DNA of 62,412 bases, taken from positions 1 to 62,412 of the forward strand of contig CAJOEN010000001.1 of assembly GCA_905233475.1 (NCBI GenBank). The letters are read 5' to 3'. Origin of the DNA: an uncultured Bacteroidales bacterium (GTDB lineage: Bacteria; Bacteroidota; Bacteroidia; Bacteroidales; P3). A program made the translations under genes and the position numbers. This document shows, piece by piece, positions 32,391-41,551 of the stretch (its first letter is position 1; the number at the start of each line of letters is the position of its first letter). Under the pieces are notes generated by a model. It was not told where the DNA came from, did no database searches, and worked only from the letters and a program-made list of their open reading frames with translations.

Positions 32391-34268
32391 ATGAAAGGCA
32401 ATATTAATGTTCAGACAGAGAACATTTTCCCTGTTATCAAGAAATTCCTGTACTCCGACCACGAGATTTTCCTGCGCGAGCTTATATCCAACGCCACCGA
32501 CGCCACGCAAAAACTGAAAGCCCTCTCCTCGATGGGCAAGACCGACGTGGAACTCGGCGACCTTACCATTGAAGTAAAAATCGATGGCAAAAAACTGATT
32601 ATCAGCGATAAAGGTATCGGCATGTCGCAGGAGGAGGTGGAGAAATACATCAACCAGATAGCTTTTTCGGGTGCCGAGGACTTTCTGGAGAAATACAAAA
32701 ACGTCTCCGAAAATCTTATCGGACATTTCGGACTGGGTTTCTATTCGGCATTTATGGTGGCCGACAAGGTGGAAATCCGCACCAAGTCGTACACCGACGC
32801 TCCCGCCGTGGAATGGGTTTGCGACGGCTCGCCCGAATTTTCGATGAAAGAAATCAAAGACCACGAACGCGGCACCGACATCATACTGCACATCTCCGAC
32901 GACTGCAAGGAGTTCCTCGAAGAACGCCGCATCCTTGAGCTGCTCAACAAATACTGCCGCTTTATGCCCGTGCCCATACGTTTCGGCGACGAGACCTACT
33001 GGGAGGACTCCGAAACCGAGAAGGACGAGAACGACAAGCCCAAACGCGTCGAGAAAAAGCGTCCCCGCATTGTGAACGACACCGACCCGGCATGGAAAAA
33101 AACTCCCTCCACCCTCACAGACGAGGACTACCGCAAATTCTACCACCAGCTGTACCCGATGAATTTCGAAGACCCTCTGTTCCAGATACATCTGAATGTG
33201 GACTACCCCTTCAACCTTACCGGAATACTGTATTTCCCCAAGGTGAAACGCACTGTGGACCCAAAGCAGAACAAGATACAGCTGTACTGCAATCAGGTGT
33301 TCGTCACCGACTCGGTAGAAGGCGTTGTGCCTGAATATCTTATGCTCCTGCACGGAGTGCTCGACTCGCCCGACATACCCCTAAACGTCAGCCGTTCGTA
33401 CCTGCAAAGCGACAGCAACGTGAAAAAGATTTCGTCGCACATCAGCAAGAAGGTGGCCGACAAGCTGGAGGAACTTTTCAAGAACAACCGCGAGGATTTC
33501 GAAAAGAAATGGGACGACATCAAGATTTTCATCGAATACGGAATGCTCTCCGACGAGAAATTCTACGAACGTGCCGAAAAATTCGCCCTTTTCAAGAACT
33601 CCGACGACAAATATTTCACTTTCGACGAATACAAAACCCGCATAGAACCCCTGCAGACCGACAAGGACAAAGTGCTGGTGTACCTCTACGCCACCAACAA
33701 GGAGGAGCAGTACGCCTACATCGCCAAGGCCAAGGAAAAAGGCTACGACGTGCTGGTGATGGACTCCATACTCGACAGCCATTTTGTGAACCTGCTCGAA
33801 AGCAAGTTCGGACAAACACGTTTTGTGCGCGTGGACAGCGACGTGGTGGAAAAACTTATCCCCAAGGAGGACAAAATTCCTGAAAAACTTTCCGAACAGG
33901 AGAAGGAAAAACTGAAACCCATCATCGAAAAAGAGGTGGACGCCAAAAAGATAACCGTGCTGCTTGAAAGTCTCGAGGAAACCGACCAGCCGATGATAAT
34001 AACCCAGAACGAATTTATGCGCCGCTACAAAGAGATGAGTATGATTGGCGGCGGCGGTATGGGATTCTACGGCGAGATGCCCGAAAGCTACAACCTTGTG
34101 GTGAACATCAACCACCCGCTGATAGGCCAGATACTGAACACAGACGACGAGGAACACCAGAAGGAACTCGTATGCCAGCTCACCGACCTTGCAATGCTCA
34201 GCAACGGCCTGCTAAAAGGCGAGGCGCTCACCAAGTTCATCGACCGTAGCGTGAAAATTATACACTGA
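32391..34268 (+). CDS. htpG: Molecular chaperone HtpG (Hsp90)
   Basis: A 625-residue bacterial Hsp90. The N-terminal GHKL ATPase domain begins with GNINVQTENIFPVIKKFLYSDHEIFLRELISNATDA and has DKGIGMSQEEVEKYI and LIGHFGLGFYSAFMVADKV. The middle domain includes GVLDSPDIPLNVSRSYLQSD, and the C-terminal dimerisation domain ends near LAMLSNGLLKGEALTKFIDRS. Slightly shorter than the ~680 residues common in this phylum, mostly in the C-terminal part; no key ATPase residue is missing. It stands alone with a terminator at 34293. Confidence 0.97.
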   Translation: MKGNINVQTENIFPVIKKFLYSDHEIFLRELISNATDATQKLKALSSMGKTDVELGDLTIEVKIDGKKLIISDKGIGMSQEEVEKYINQIAFSGAEDFLEKYKNVSENLIGHFGLGFYSAFMVADKVEIRTKSYTDAPAVEWVCDGSPEFSMKEIKDHERGTDIILHISDDCKEFLEERRILELLNKYCRFMPVPIRFGDETYWEDSETEKDENDKPKRVEKKRPRIVNDTDPAWKKTPSTLTDEDYRKFYHQLYPMNFEDPLFQIHLNVDYPFNLTGILYFPKVKRTVDPKQNKIQLYCNQVFVTDSVEGVVPEYLMLLHGVLDSPDIPLNVSRSYLQSDSNVKKISSHISKKVADKLEELFKNNREDFEKKWDDIKIFIEYGMLSDEKFYERAEKFALFKNSDDKYFTFDEYKTRIEPLQTDKDKVLVYLYATNKEEQYAYIAKAKEKGYDVLVMDSILDSHFVNLLESKFGQTRFVRVDSDVVEKLIPKEDKIPEKLSEQEKEKLKPIIEKEVDAKKITVLLESLEETDQPMIITQNEFMRRYKEMSMIGGGGMGFYGEMPESYNLVVNINHPLIGQILNTDDEEHQKELVCQLTDLAMLSNGLLKGEALTKFIDRSVKIIH

Positions 34269-34292
34269 CAATTTTTTTCATGTTTTGTTTTT

Positions 34293-34325
34293 GGGCGGCT
34301 GTGGCTTTCACAACCGCCCTCTTTA
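34293..34325 (+). terminator. Terminator between htpG and the redox protein gene
   Basis: GGGCGGCTGTG (34293-34303) pairs with CACAACCGCCC (34309-34319) with one mismatch, followed by a short T stretch. The genes are convergent, so it may act both ways. Confidence 0.65.
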
Positions 34326-34409
34326 TTGCCGTTTGACAAACCGTTCTGAAAAAGAGAAAAAATACAGTTTTGTATCTTAAAAAGATAAAGTGGACGTTTG
34401 AAAGACCGT

Positions 34410-34802
34410 CTATTCCTCAACTGCAAGCACTTTGCAGAATATCTCCACGGCGTTTTGCACACATTCGTCGCAGGAACAAAGTATTCGTCCGGTACCGATA
34501 CCTTTTATTTCTTTACATTTTATAGAACCGCACCGGTTGGCAAATTCTTCCGAAATTTGGCGTGCCACACGCATGCTTCCGTTGCCTTGGGTATGCGAGC
34601 CAGTAGCGATTACCGCCCCAACAAGAGCTCCGCAGGTGCCTTCCATGTTGCCCATGCCCGCACCGAAGCCAGCCGAAATGTCCAACAGTTGTTTTTCCGT
34701 CAGGTCGGTAATGTCGGCCAAAGCCGCGGTTACAGCCTGACAGCAGTTATATCCTTTGTGTTTGTATTCCAATGCCTTTTCGGCACGTTGCTTGTTTGTC
34801 AT
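34410..34802 (-). CDS. C_GCAxxG_C_C-family redox protein
   Basis: A 130-residue protein of the C_GCAxxG_C_C family. Characteristic residues are GYNCCQAV, the central GAGMGNMEGTCGALVGAV, and C-terminal cysteines (CGSIKCKE, CSCDECV). Members are thought to be redox or metal-binding proteins of anaerobes; no activity is established. It has its own promoter on the minus strand (34824-34831). The gene is convergent with htpG and divergent from glnN, with no operon partner. Confidence 0.9.
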   Translation of the reverse strand: MTNKQRAEKALEYKHKGYNCCQAVTAALADITDLTEKQLLDISAGFGAGMGNMEGTCGALVGAVIATGSHTQGNGSMRVARQISEEFANRCGSIKCKEIKGIGTGRILCSCDECVQNAVEIFCKVLAVEE

Positions 34803-34823
34803 AATATTTGCATTTTATTTTTG

Positions 34824-34831
34824 CAAAGATA
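34824..34831 (-). promoter_or_regulatory. -7 promoter box of the redox protein gene
   Basis: The minus strand reads TATCTTTG followed by CA, 22 bp before the start. Confidence 0.55.
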
Positions 34832-34883
34832 CGCCTTTTTATTAAATTACAACTTTGTGCAGGCATAAGTCCAAAATATTTTG

Positions 34884-34891
34884 TATATTTG
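34884..34891 (+). promoter_or_regulatory. -7 promoter box of glnN
   Basis: TATATTTG followed by CA, 170 bp before the start; the long leader could carry nitrogen control, but I see no recognisable riboswitch. Confidence 0.55.
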
Positions 34892-35060
34892 CAAAGAAAT
34901 TTCAGCATTATGTTGAACTTTACAAAACTTTATCCTTCAACATAAAACAACAGGAAAAAAAACATGGATTCGATTTATCGAGGAGATATTATAACGGACT
35001 ATATATTTTCATCATAATTACCATATAACCAATTAGTTATTTAATTCAACAAGAAACAAA

Positions 35061-37238
35061 ATGACAACAGCCCGTTTCAATGCCCTACAGGTGTCGCACT
35101 CGCACAAACCCGTGCACGTAGACCACACTGCCGACAAGTCCATAAAGCTTTATGCCTGCAATGTATTCGATGATGTCAAGATGGCACGTTACATGCCCGA
35201 AGGTGTGTACAAAAAAGTGAAAAAATGTATTGCCGAAGGTCAAAGCATAAACCGCGAACTTGCCGACCACGTGGCCAACGGCATGAAACAGTGGGCAATG
35301 GAATTGGGAGTAACGCACTACACCCATTGGTTTCAGCCACTTACCGACGCTTCTGCCGAAAAGCACGACTCGTTTTTCACTCTTCAGAATGGCGTTCCTG
35401 TGGAATCGTTCGAAGGCAAGGTACTTGCACAGCAGGAACCCGACGCTTCGTCGTTCCCATCGGGTGGGATACGAAACACATTCGAGGCACGCGGCTACAC
35501 CGCTTGGGATCCCACATCACCGGCTTTTGTCATTGGCACAACACTCTGTATCCCAACGGTTTTTATCTCTTATACCGGCGAAGCTCTCGATTACAAAACA
35601 CCGCTGCTGCGTTCGCTAAACGCCCTCGACAATGCCGCCACCGACGTATGTCGCTACTTCAATCCCGACGTAAAGCGTGTTATAGGCACCCTCGGCTGGG
35701 AACAGGAGTATTTCCTTATCGACGAGGCTTTGTTTTCCGCCCGTCCCGACCTGATAGCCTGCGGACGCACACTGATGGGACATAACTCCGCCAAAAACCA
35801 GCAACTCGACGACCACTATTTCGGTTCCATTCCCGAAAGGGTGATGGAATATATGCAAGACCTTGAAGTTGAGTGCCATAAGTTAGGAATACCCGTCCGT
35901 ACACGCCACAACGAGGTAGCTCCCGGACAGTTCGAATGCGCTCCCATCTACGAGGAAATAAACCTTGCTGTGGACCACAATATGTTGCTCATGGATTTGA
36001 TGATGAAGATTGCCCGCCGCCACAATTTCCGTGTCCTTCTGCACGAAAAGCCTTTCGACGACGTGAACGGTAGCGGAAAACACAACAACTGGTCTATGGC
36101 TACCGACACAGGTATAAATCTGCTATCGCCAGCCAAGGACGAGAACGGCAACCTGCGTTTCCTCACATTCCTTGTAAACACCATAAAAGCTGTTTACAAC
36201 CACGCCGACCTGCTTAAAGCCAGCATAATGACGGCTGGTAACGAACATCGCCTCGGAGCCAACGAAGCTCCTCCTTGTATTATTTCCATATTTTTTGGTT
36301 CGCAACTGTCCAAAACCTTGGCTATGCTGAAAGAGGAGACTGCCGCAGGCAAGGTACTCACACCAGCCACAAAACAATCTATCAAACTAAATATCAATCA
36401 AATACCAGAAATATTACTCGACAATACAGACCGAAACCGCACCTCGCCTTTCGCCTTTACGGGCAACCGTTTCGAATTCCGTGCTGTGGGTAGCACAGCC
36501 AACTGCTCGGCACCTATGATAGTATTGAACAGCGCCGTGGCCGCACAATTGGTAAAATTCCGTCAAGATTTGGATATGGCTATGGGCAAGGGCGGAACTT
36601 TCGAGGACAATGTACTTGAAATTTTGGGACAGTACGTAAACGAGGCCTACCCAATTTTTTTCGAAGGGAACAACTATTCCGACGAATGGCGGCAGGAAGC
36701 CGAGAAACGAGGTTTGGACACCACCGGTTCATGTCCACAGGCCATAAAAGCATACACAAGTCCAAAATCCGTAGAGCTGTTCGAAGGCCTTAAAGTGCTC
36801 ACACGGCGCGAGTTGGAAGCACGGCAGGACATATACGCCGAAAACTACATGAAAAAAATCCAGATAGAGTCGCGCGTTATGGTGAACCTTGCCATAAACC
36901 ATATCGTACCCACAGCCATACGCTACCAGAACTTGCTGATAGAGAACTACAAAGGCACCGTGGAGGTAGGTTTGGAGGAACTTGCCCAAAACCGTTTCGA
37001 TACCATCAAAAAAATTGCCGAATACATATACACCATAAAGCGTGATTGCAACGACATGACCGAAGCTCGCAAAAAAGCCAACGTAATATCCGACAACCAG
37101 TTACGTGCCGAGGCTTACGCCGAAACAGTGAAACCCTATTTCGCCACCATACGCGACGCCATCGACCACCTCGAACTCATCATCGACGACGAAATGTGGC
37201 CATTGCCAAAATACCGCGAAATGCTGTTCTGCCACTAA
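35061..37238 (+). CDS. glnN: Glutamine synthetase type III
   Basis: A 725-residue GSIII, which forms glutamine from glutamate, ammonia and ATP. This length and the N-terminal region (SIKLYACNVFDDVKMARYMPEGVYKKVKK) are typical of the type III class of Bacteroidota. The catalytic core includes GWEQEYFLID, EVAPGQFECAPIYEEINLAVDHNMLLMDLM, FDDVNGSGKHNNWSM, NEHRLGANEAPPCIISIF and RTSPFAFTGNRFEFRAVGS. The C-terminal extension is also present. It stands alone behind a 170-nt leader. Together with GdhA downstream at 55117 it defines ammonia assimilation in this segment. Confidence 0.97.
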   Translation: MTTARFNALQVSHSHKPVHVDHTADKSIKLYACNVFDDVKMARYMPEGVYKKVKKCIAEGQSINRELADHVANGMKQWAMELGVTHYTHWFQPLTDASAEKHDSFFTLQNGVPVESFEGKVLAQQEPDASSFPSGGIRNTFEARGYTAWDPTSPAFVIGTTLCIPTVFISYTGEALDYKTPLLRSLNALDNAATDVCRYFNPDVKRVIGTLGWEQEYFLIDEALFSARPDLIACGRTLMGHNSAKNQQLDDHYFGSIPERVMEYMQDLEVECHKLGIPVRTRHNEVAPGQFECAPIYEEINLAVDHNMLLMDLMMKIARRHNFRVLLHEKPFDDVNGSGKHNNWSMATDTGINLLSPAKDENGNLRFLTFLVNTIKAVYNHADLLKASIMTAGNEHRLGANEAPPCIISIFFGSQLSKTLAMLKEETAAGKVLTPATKQSIKLNINQIPEILLDNTDRNRTSPFAFTGNRFEFRAVGSTANCSAPMIVLNSAVAAQLVKFRQDLDMAMGKGGTFEDNVLEILGQYVNEAYPIFFEGNNYSDEWRQEAEKRGLDTTGSCPQAIKAYTSPKSVELFEGLKVLTRRELEARQDIYAENYMKKIQIESRVMVNLAINHIVPTAIRYQNLLIENYKGTVEVGLEELAQNRFDTIKKIAEYIYTIKRDCNDMTEARKKANVISDNQLRAEAYAETVKPYFATIRDAIDHLELIIDDEMWPLPKYREMLFCH

Positions 37239-37267
37239 TACCATTTGCACAATTGAAATAAAATGCG

Positions 37268-37275
37268 TATCTTTG
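37268..37275 (+). promoter_or_regulatory. -7 promoter box of the glycosyltransferase gene
   Basis: TATCTTTG followed by CT, 54 bp before the ATG at 37330. Confidence 0.5.
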
Positions 37276-37329
37276 CTTTTTTGAAACGCATAAAACTATA
37301 AACAACCAAATTTAAAACCTTTTACACAA

Positions 37330-38055
37330 ATGCCTAATAATCTTGTAATTATACCTACCTATAATGAAAAAGAGAACATCGAAAACATCATCAGAAAAGT
37401 GTTTTCGTTGGAAAAAGACTTTGACATACTGATAATTGAGGACAACTCGCCCGACGGCACCGCCGACATTGTAAAACGGCTTATGCAGGAGTTCCCCGAA
37501 CGTCTGTTCATCAAGGAGCGCAAAGGCAAGCTGGGCCTCGGCACCGCCTATATCGACGGCTTCCGCTGGGCTTTGGAACGTAGCTACGAATATGTTTTCG
37601 AGATGGACGCCGATTTCTCGCACAATCCCGACGACCTGCTGCGCCTACACGAGGCCTGCGCTTCGGGCAAAGGCGATGTGGCTGTGGGGTCGCGTTATGT
37701 CGATGGCAAGATAAGTGTGGTGAACTGGCCCATCAAACGTCTTTTGATGAGCTACTACGCATCCAGATACGTGCGAATAGTAACGGGCATGCGGGTTTTC
37801 GACTCCACCGCCGGCTTTGTGTGCTACACCCGCCGTGTGCTGGAAAAGATGAAATTCGACAATGTGAAATTTGTGGGCTACGCCTTCCAGATAGAGATGA
37901 AATACACCGCCACCAAGCTGGGCTACAAAATCGCCGAAGTACCTATCATCTTCACCGACAGGGTGTTGGGCGTTTCCAAGATGAGCATGAAGATATTCAA
38001 GGAAGCCTTCTTCGGAGTGTTCTCGTTGCGTTTCCGCAACTGGAAAAATTATTAG
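37330..38055 (+). CDS. Family 2 glycosyltransferase, polyprenol-phosphate mannosyltransferase type
   Basis: A 241-residue GT-A enzyme of the dolichol-phosphate mannose synthase type. The N-terminus NLVIIPTYNEKENI, IIEDNSPDGTADIV, and the DxD region EMDADFSHNPDDL are diagnostic, as are GSRYVDG and VCYTRRVLEKM later. Such enzymes transfer a sugar from a nucleotide sugar to a polyprenyl phosphate on the inner membrane. No C-terminal membrane segment is present, so it is the soluble short form. It has its own promoter; the GxxExxY cassette follows 60 bp downstream. Confidence 0.93.
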   Translation: MPNNLVIIPTYNEKENIENIIRKVFSLEKDFDILIIEDNSPDGTADIVKRLMQEFPERLFIKERKGKLGLGTAYIDGFRWALERSYEYVFEMDADFSHNPDDLLRLHEACASGKGDVAVGSRYVDGKISVVNWPIKRLLMSYYASRYVRIVTGMRVFDSTAGFVCYTRRVLEKMKFDNVKFVGYAFQIEMKYTATKLGYKIAEVPIIFTDRVLGVSKMSMKIFKEAFFGVFSLRFRNWKNY

Positions 38056-38085
38056 AGTCCTTGCCCTTCGGGCAGAGATCTTGTA

Positions 38086-38098
38086 GATCTTGTAGATT
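38086..38098. repeat. Left 13-bp inverted repeat of the GxxExxY cassette
   Basis: GATCTTGTAGATT at 38086-38098 is the exact reverse complement of 38520-38532. A second copy of most of it lies directly upstream (from 38077), giving a tandem TCTTGTAGA. Confidence 0.7.
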
Positions 38099-38115
38099 AG
38101 TCATTCGATTTAATA

Positions 38116-38488
38116 ATGGATTTTGATGAAATAAAATACCAAGTAAGGGGGGGCGGCAATAGAGGTGTATAACTTTTTTGGCCCTGGTTTATTGGAATCG
38201 GTTTACGAGAAAGCAATGATTCATGAACTTCATCTAAGAGGCATGAAGGTACAATCTCAAGTTAATATTCCGGTTTTATACAAAGGAACACCTGTTGGCG
38301 ATAACTTACGAATAGATTTGCTTGTAGAAGATGAACTTATAGTAGAACTGAAATCCGTAGAAGAAATAAATAATGTGTATTACAAACAATTACGAACATA
38401 TCTAAAGCTTATGAATAAAAAGGAAGGTTTATTAATAAACTTTGGAGAATACGACTTTAAAGAAGGTCTCAGACGAGTAAAAATATAA
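38116..38488 (+). pseudogene. GxxExxY-family protein, frameshifted at a 7-G tract
   Basis: The frame opened by ATG 38116 reads MDFDEIKYQVRG and then stops; the frame shifted by one base continues as GAAIEVYNFFGPGLLESVYEKAM to the stop at 38488 and matches GxxExxY proteins (GLLESVYEKAM, IDLLVEDELIVELKSVE, LINFGEYDFKEGLRRV), a PDDEXK-related family. The break is in a run of seven G (38147-38153). With six G the protein would be 123-124 residues and complete. It is either a sequencing error, a mutation, or slippage-based phase variation. A shortened product from GTG 38165 would lack the conserved N-terminus. Inverted repeats (38086, 38520) flank it. Confidence 0.8.
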
Positions 38489-38519
38489 ATCAAGGAAAGA
38501 AATAAGCCGAAGGCTTCCC

Positions 38520-38532
38520 AATCTACAAGATC
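38520..38532. repeat. Right 13-bp inverted repeat of the GxxExxY cassette
   Basis: AATCTACAAGATC is the exact inverse of 38086-38098. It lies 32 bp after the GxxExxY stop codon. Confidence 0.7.
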
Positions 38533-38537
38533 AAAAG

Positions 38538-38655
38538 GATTTCGTGAGCCGAAGGCGAACAGGAAAACATAAAGAAAACAAGATTAAAAGATTTCGTGAG
38601 CGTAGCGAACAGGAAAATAAACATAAAGATTTCGTGAGTGTAGCGAACAGGAGAA
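38538..38655 (+). repeat. Three direct repeats of GATTTCGTGAGC...GCGAACAGG
   Basis: Copies start at 38538, 38590 and 38628 and share GATTTCGTGAG and GCGAACAGGA with variable middles (CCGAAG, CGTA, TGTA), separated by A-rich spacers. They lie between the GxxExxY cassette and the DPP4-like gene, ending about 25 bp before its start. Confidence 0.75.
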
Positions 38656-38679
38656 AAACAAAATAAAACACATAGAAAA

Positions 38680-40821
38680 ATGAAAAAATTGACATTACTC
38701 TTTGCGGTATTGCAAGTTTTTGCCACAGCCATCACCGCGCAAAACAAAATGCTCACATCAAACGACCTGATGAACGGCACGTTGTACCCTTCGCGTGTGC
38801 GTTCGGTTCAATTTGTGGGCAAGTCGAACCGCTACGCCTTTGTGCGCGACAACGTTCTGTACTCCGGTACCTCGTCGTCGCAGAAGGAAATCGTCAGCCT
38901 CGAGACATTAAGCAAGGCTTTCCAGTCGCTGGAAAACAAAGAGTTGCGCTACTTCCCAAATGTCAAATTCATTAGCGACAAGGAATTCCAGTTTGCCATG
39001 TCGAACACCATTTATATTTACAACATCAAAACCAAAAGTCTTTCCAAAGCAGTTACTTATGATGCCTCCGCAGAAAACATGGACCTTGACCCGAAAAACT
39101 ATCAGGTGGCATACACCATCGGCAGCAACCTGTATGTAAACAGCCGTCAGCAGGTGTTCACCGTTGGCGAGGGCGGTGACGGCATTGTGTTCGGACAGTC
39201 GGTGCACCGCTCCGAATTCGGCATAGATAAAGGCACATTCTGGTCGCCGCAAGGCAACCTTCTGGCCTTCTACCGCATGGACGAGAGCATGGTTACCGAC
39301 TACCCGATAGTGAACACCGCCACACGTATCACTACCGCCACTCCTATAAAATACCCCATGGCAGGGATGAAAAGCCACGAGGTAACCGTCGGCATTTTCA
39401 ACACTCTGAAAGGCACCACCACATACCTCAACACCCACCGCGACACCACCGTGGCCGAGCGTGAGATGTACCTCACCAACCTCTCGTGGAGTCCCGACGA
39501 AAAGACTCTATATATCGCCAAGATAAACCGCGAACAAAACCACATGTGGCTGGAGAGCTACGACGTGGAGACGGGCGAGCTGAAAAAAGTGCTCTTCGAA
39601 GAGAAAAACGAACGCTACACCGAACCCGTTGACGGACTCTATTTCCTGCCCGGCAAAAACAACCAGTTCCTCTGGCTCAGCTACCGCGACGGCTACAAGC
39701 ACATATATCTTTACGACATCGACGGCAATATGCTGAAACAAATAACCAAAGGCGATTTCGAAGTGCAGAGCATCATCGGCACCGACCCCAAGGGCGAAAA
39801 TGTGTTTTTCTATTCCAACATCGAAAAACCTGCCGAGCGTGCCGCCTACTCGGTGAACATAAAATCGGGCGAAGTGACACGTCTCACCCCCGAACACGGC
39901 ACACACACCATTGTGGCCAACAGCACCGGCACATTGTTCATCGACAACTACAGCAGCACCGACGTGCCCGCCAATATCGACTTGGTTTCCAACAAAGGCA
40001 AGAAAATCAGCAACATATACTCCGCTCCCAACCCCTTGGCCGACTACGCCATGCCTGAGATTGAGATGGGCACCATCAAAGCTGCCGACGGCAAGACTGA
40101 CCTCTGCTACCGTTTGATAAAACCCCTCAACTACGACAACGGACAGAAATACCCAACCTTAGTTTACGTTTACGGAGGTCCTCATTCACAACTTGTTACC
40201 GACAGCTGGCTTGGCGGTGGCAACTTGTATTTCCTCTTCCTTGCGCAACAGGGATATGTGGTGTTCACAGTGGACAACCGTGGCACCGACAACCGCGGCT
40301 TCGAGTTCGAGAGCTGCACCCACCACCGTCTGGGCGAGGTGGAGATGGCCGACCAGATGGAAGGCGTCAAGTTCTTGAAATCGCTGCCTTACGTGGATGA
40401 AAACCGCATGGGCGTCGAGGGCTGGAGTTTCGGCGGATTTATGACCATAACCATGAAACTGGCACACCCCGAAATATTCAAGGTGGGATGCGCCGGCGGC
40501 CCTGTCATCGACTGGAAATGGTACGAGGTGATGTACGGCGAACGCTATATGGACACCCCGCAGGAGAACCCCGACGGCTATGCCGACAACAGCCTTGTGC
40601 GCAAGGCCAAGAATCTGAAAGGCAAGCTGTTGGTTATCCACGGCGCCGAGGACCCCACCGTGGTTTGGCAGAACTCCCTCGAATTTATCGACGCCTGCAT
40701 AAAAGCCGGCAAACAGGTGGACTATTTCGTTTATCCACACCACCCGCACAACGTCGGTGGCCGCGACCGTCTGCACCTCTACAAAAAGATGTTCCAATAC
40801 TACGAGGACTTTCTTAAGTGA
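38680..40821 (+). CDS. Dipeptidyl peptidase IV-like serine peptidase (S9)
   Basis: A 713-residue exported prolyl-type peptidase. A signal peptide (ending near TAITAQ) precedes a beta-propeller domain and a C-terminal alpha/beta hydrolase. The nucleophile is Ser583 in GWSFGGFM; the catalytic Asp is in HGAEDPTV and the His in YPHHPHNV. Family conservation also includes YVYGGPHSQLV and DNRGTDNRGFEFE. DPP4-type enzymes release dipeptides from peptides with Pro or Ala at the second position. No promoter box stands out; the direct repeats just upstream replace the usual leader. The Fic-like fragment follows. Confidence 0.93.
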   Translation: MKKLTLLFAVLQVFATAITAQNKMLTSNDLMNGTLYPSRVRSVQFVGKSNRYAFVRDNVLYSGTSSSQKEIVSLETLSKAFQSLENKELRYFPNVKFISDKEFQFAMSNTIYIYNIKTKSLSKAVTYDASAENMDLDPKNYQVAYTIGSNLYVNSRQQVFTVGEGGDGIVFGQSVHRSEFGIDKGTFWSPQGNLLAFYRMDESMVTDYPIVNTATRITTATPIKYPMAGMKSHEVTVGIFNTLKGTTTYLNTHRDTTVAEREMYLTNLSWSPDEKTLYIAKINREQNHMWLESYDVETGELKKVLFEEKNERYTEPVDGLYFLPGKNNQFLWLSYRDGYKHIYLYDIDGNMLKQITKGDFEVQSIIGTDPKGENVFFYSNIEKPAERAAYSVNIKSGEVTRLTPEHGTHTIVANSTGTLFIDNYSSTDVPANIDLVSNKGKKISNIYSAPNPLADYAMPEIEMGTIKAADGKTDLCYRLIKPLNYDNGQKYPTLVYVYGGPHSQLVTDSWLGGGNLYFLFLAQQGYVVFTVDNRGTDNRGFEFESCTHHRLGEVEMADQMEGVKFLKSLPYVDENRMGVEGWSFGGFMTITMKLAHPEIFKVGCAGGPVIDWKWYEVMYGERYMDTPQENPDGYADNSLVRKAKNLKGKLLVIHGAEDPTVVWQNSLEFIDACIKAGKQVDYFVYPHHPHNVGGRDRLHLYKKMFQYYEDFLK

Positions 40822-40861
40822 TGTCGGGAAAGATGTATACACCTGAAACTGTCATCCTCCA

Positions 40862-40998
40862 ACGGAGAAATACCTGACAGACTGCTTCGCTCAAGAGGAT
40901 ATTAATGATGTGGTTAAAACTCTTCCCGGCAAGGCAACACTGGATTTCCTCGACTGTTTCACCTACAGCGACAACTTTTACAAAAAAGACGAGGTTTT
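40862..40998 (+). pseudogene. Possible Fic-family N-terminal fragment
   Basis: A stretch in one frame reads EKYLTDCFAQEDINDVVKTL and continues PGKATLDFLDCFTYSDNFYKK, which I remember as close to the segment before the Fic core in Bacteroidota Fic proteins (KATLNFLDWFTYSDN). No Fic motif (HPFxxGNG) follows; the frame passes into a terminator-like GACGAGG...CCCCGTC hairpin and ends near the nrdG gene. Similarity is from memory and unverified. Apparently a truncated relic. Confidence 0.35.
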
Positions 40999-41041
40999 GC
41001 CCCGTCTTTTTTCGTTTTTTTTCGCCAAAATTTCTATGTTT

Positions 41042-41551
41042 TTAATTTCCTTTGTTGGTGTGTATCAGCGATAACGACGGTTTTCTATTTTTCTGAAAGA
41101 AATCGGTAATGTCCTTTATACGGCCGTCGGACAGGCGTTGCACCATACGCTGGTTGGTGGTGGGAGAACTCAAGGGGCCGCAGGCGGCATCGTAGCGGCC
41201 GAGTTTTATATAGTCAAAAACGGTATCGTTTACATCTTTAGGAATTTCGTTTTTCCCCGAATACCACCCCACTTTCAGATCTTGGTGGGTACGTTTGATA
41301 TAGTTGGCCAAGCCTGCCACTTCTTTGGGAGCCGCGTCGCCACCCATAAAACATACGCAAGTGATATTGTCCTTATATTTCGCCAAAATATCGTCCAATT
41401 CGGCACTGTCGAGTACATAGCCCTCATCCTTCCAAAGATAGGGACTATGGCAACCCTCACACCTGTTGGGACAGTTGGAGAGATTGATAGCCAGAGTTAT
41501 ATGGTCTGGTATCTCCTGAAAAACAATATCGTAGTTGGCGTATTTCAGCAT
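41042..41551 (-). CDS. nrdG: Anaerobic ribonucleoside-triphosphate reductase activating protein
   Basis: A 169-residue radical SAM activase that installs the glycyl radical on NrdD. The SAM/[4Fe-4S] motif is NCPNRCEGCHSPYLW (CxxxCxxC), preceded by TLAINLSNC. It overlaps the 3' end of nrdD by 7 bp on the minus strand, so translation is coupled. The size is normal for NrdG. Confidence 0.94.
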   Translation of the reverse strand: MLKYANYDIVFQEIPDHITLAINLSNCPNRCEGCHSPYLWKDEGYVLDSAELDDILAKYKDNITCVCFMGGDAAPKEVAGLANYIKRTHQDLKVGWYSGKNEIPKDVNDTVFDYIKLGRYDAACGPLSSPTTNQRMVQRLSDGRIKDITDFFQKNRKPSLSLIHTNKGN

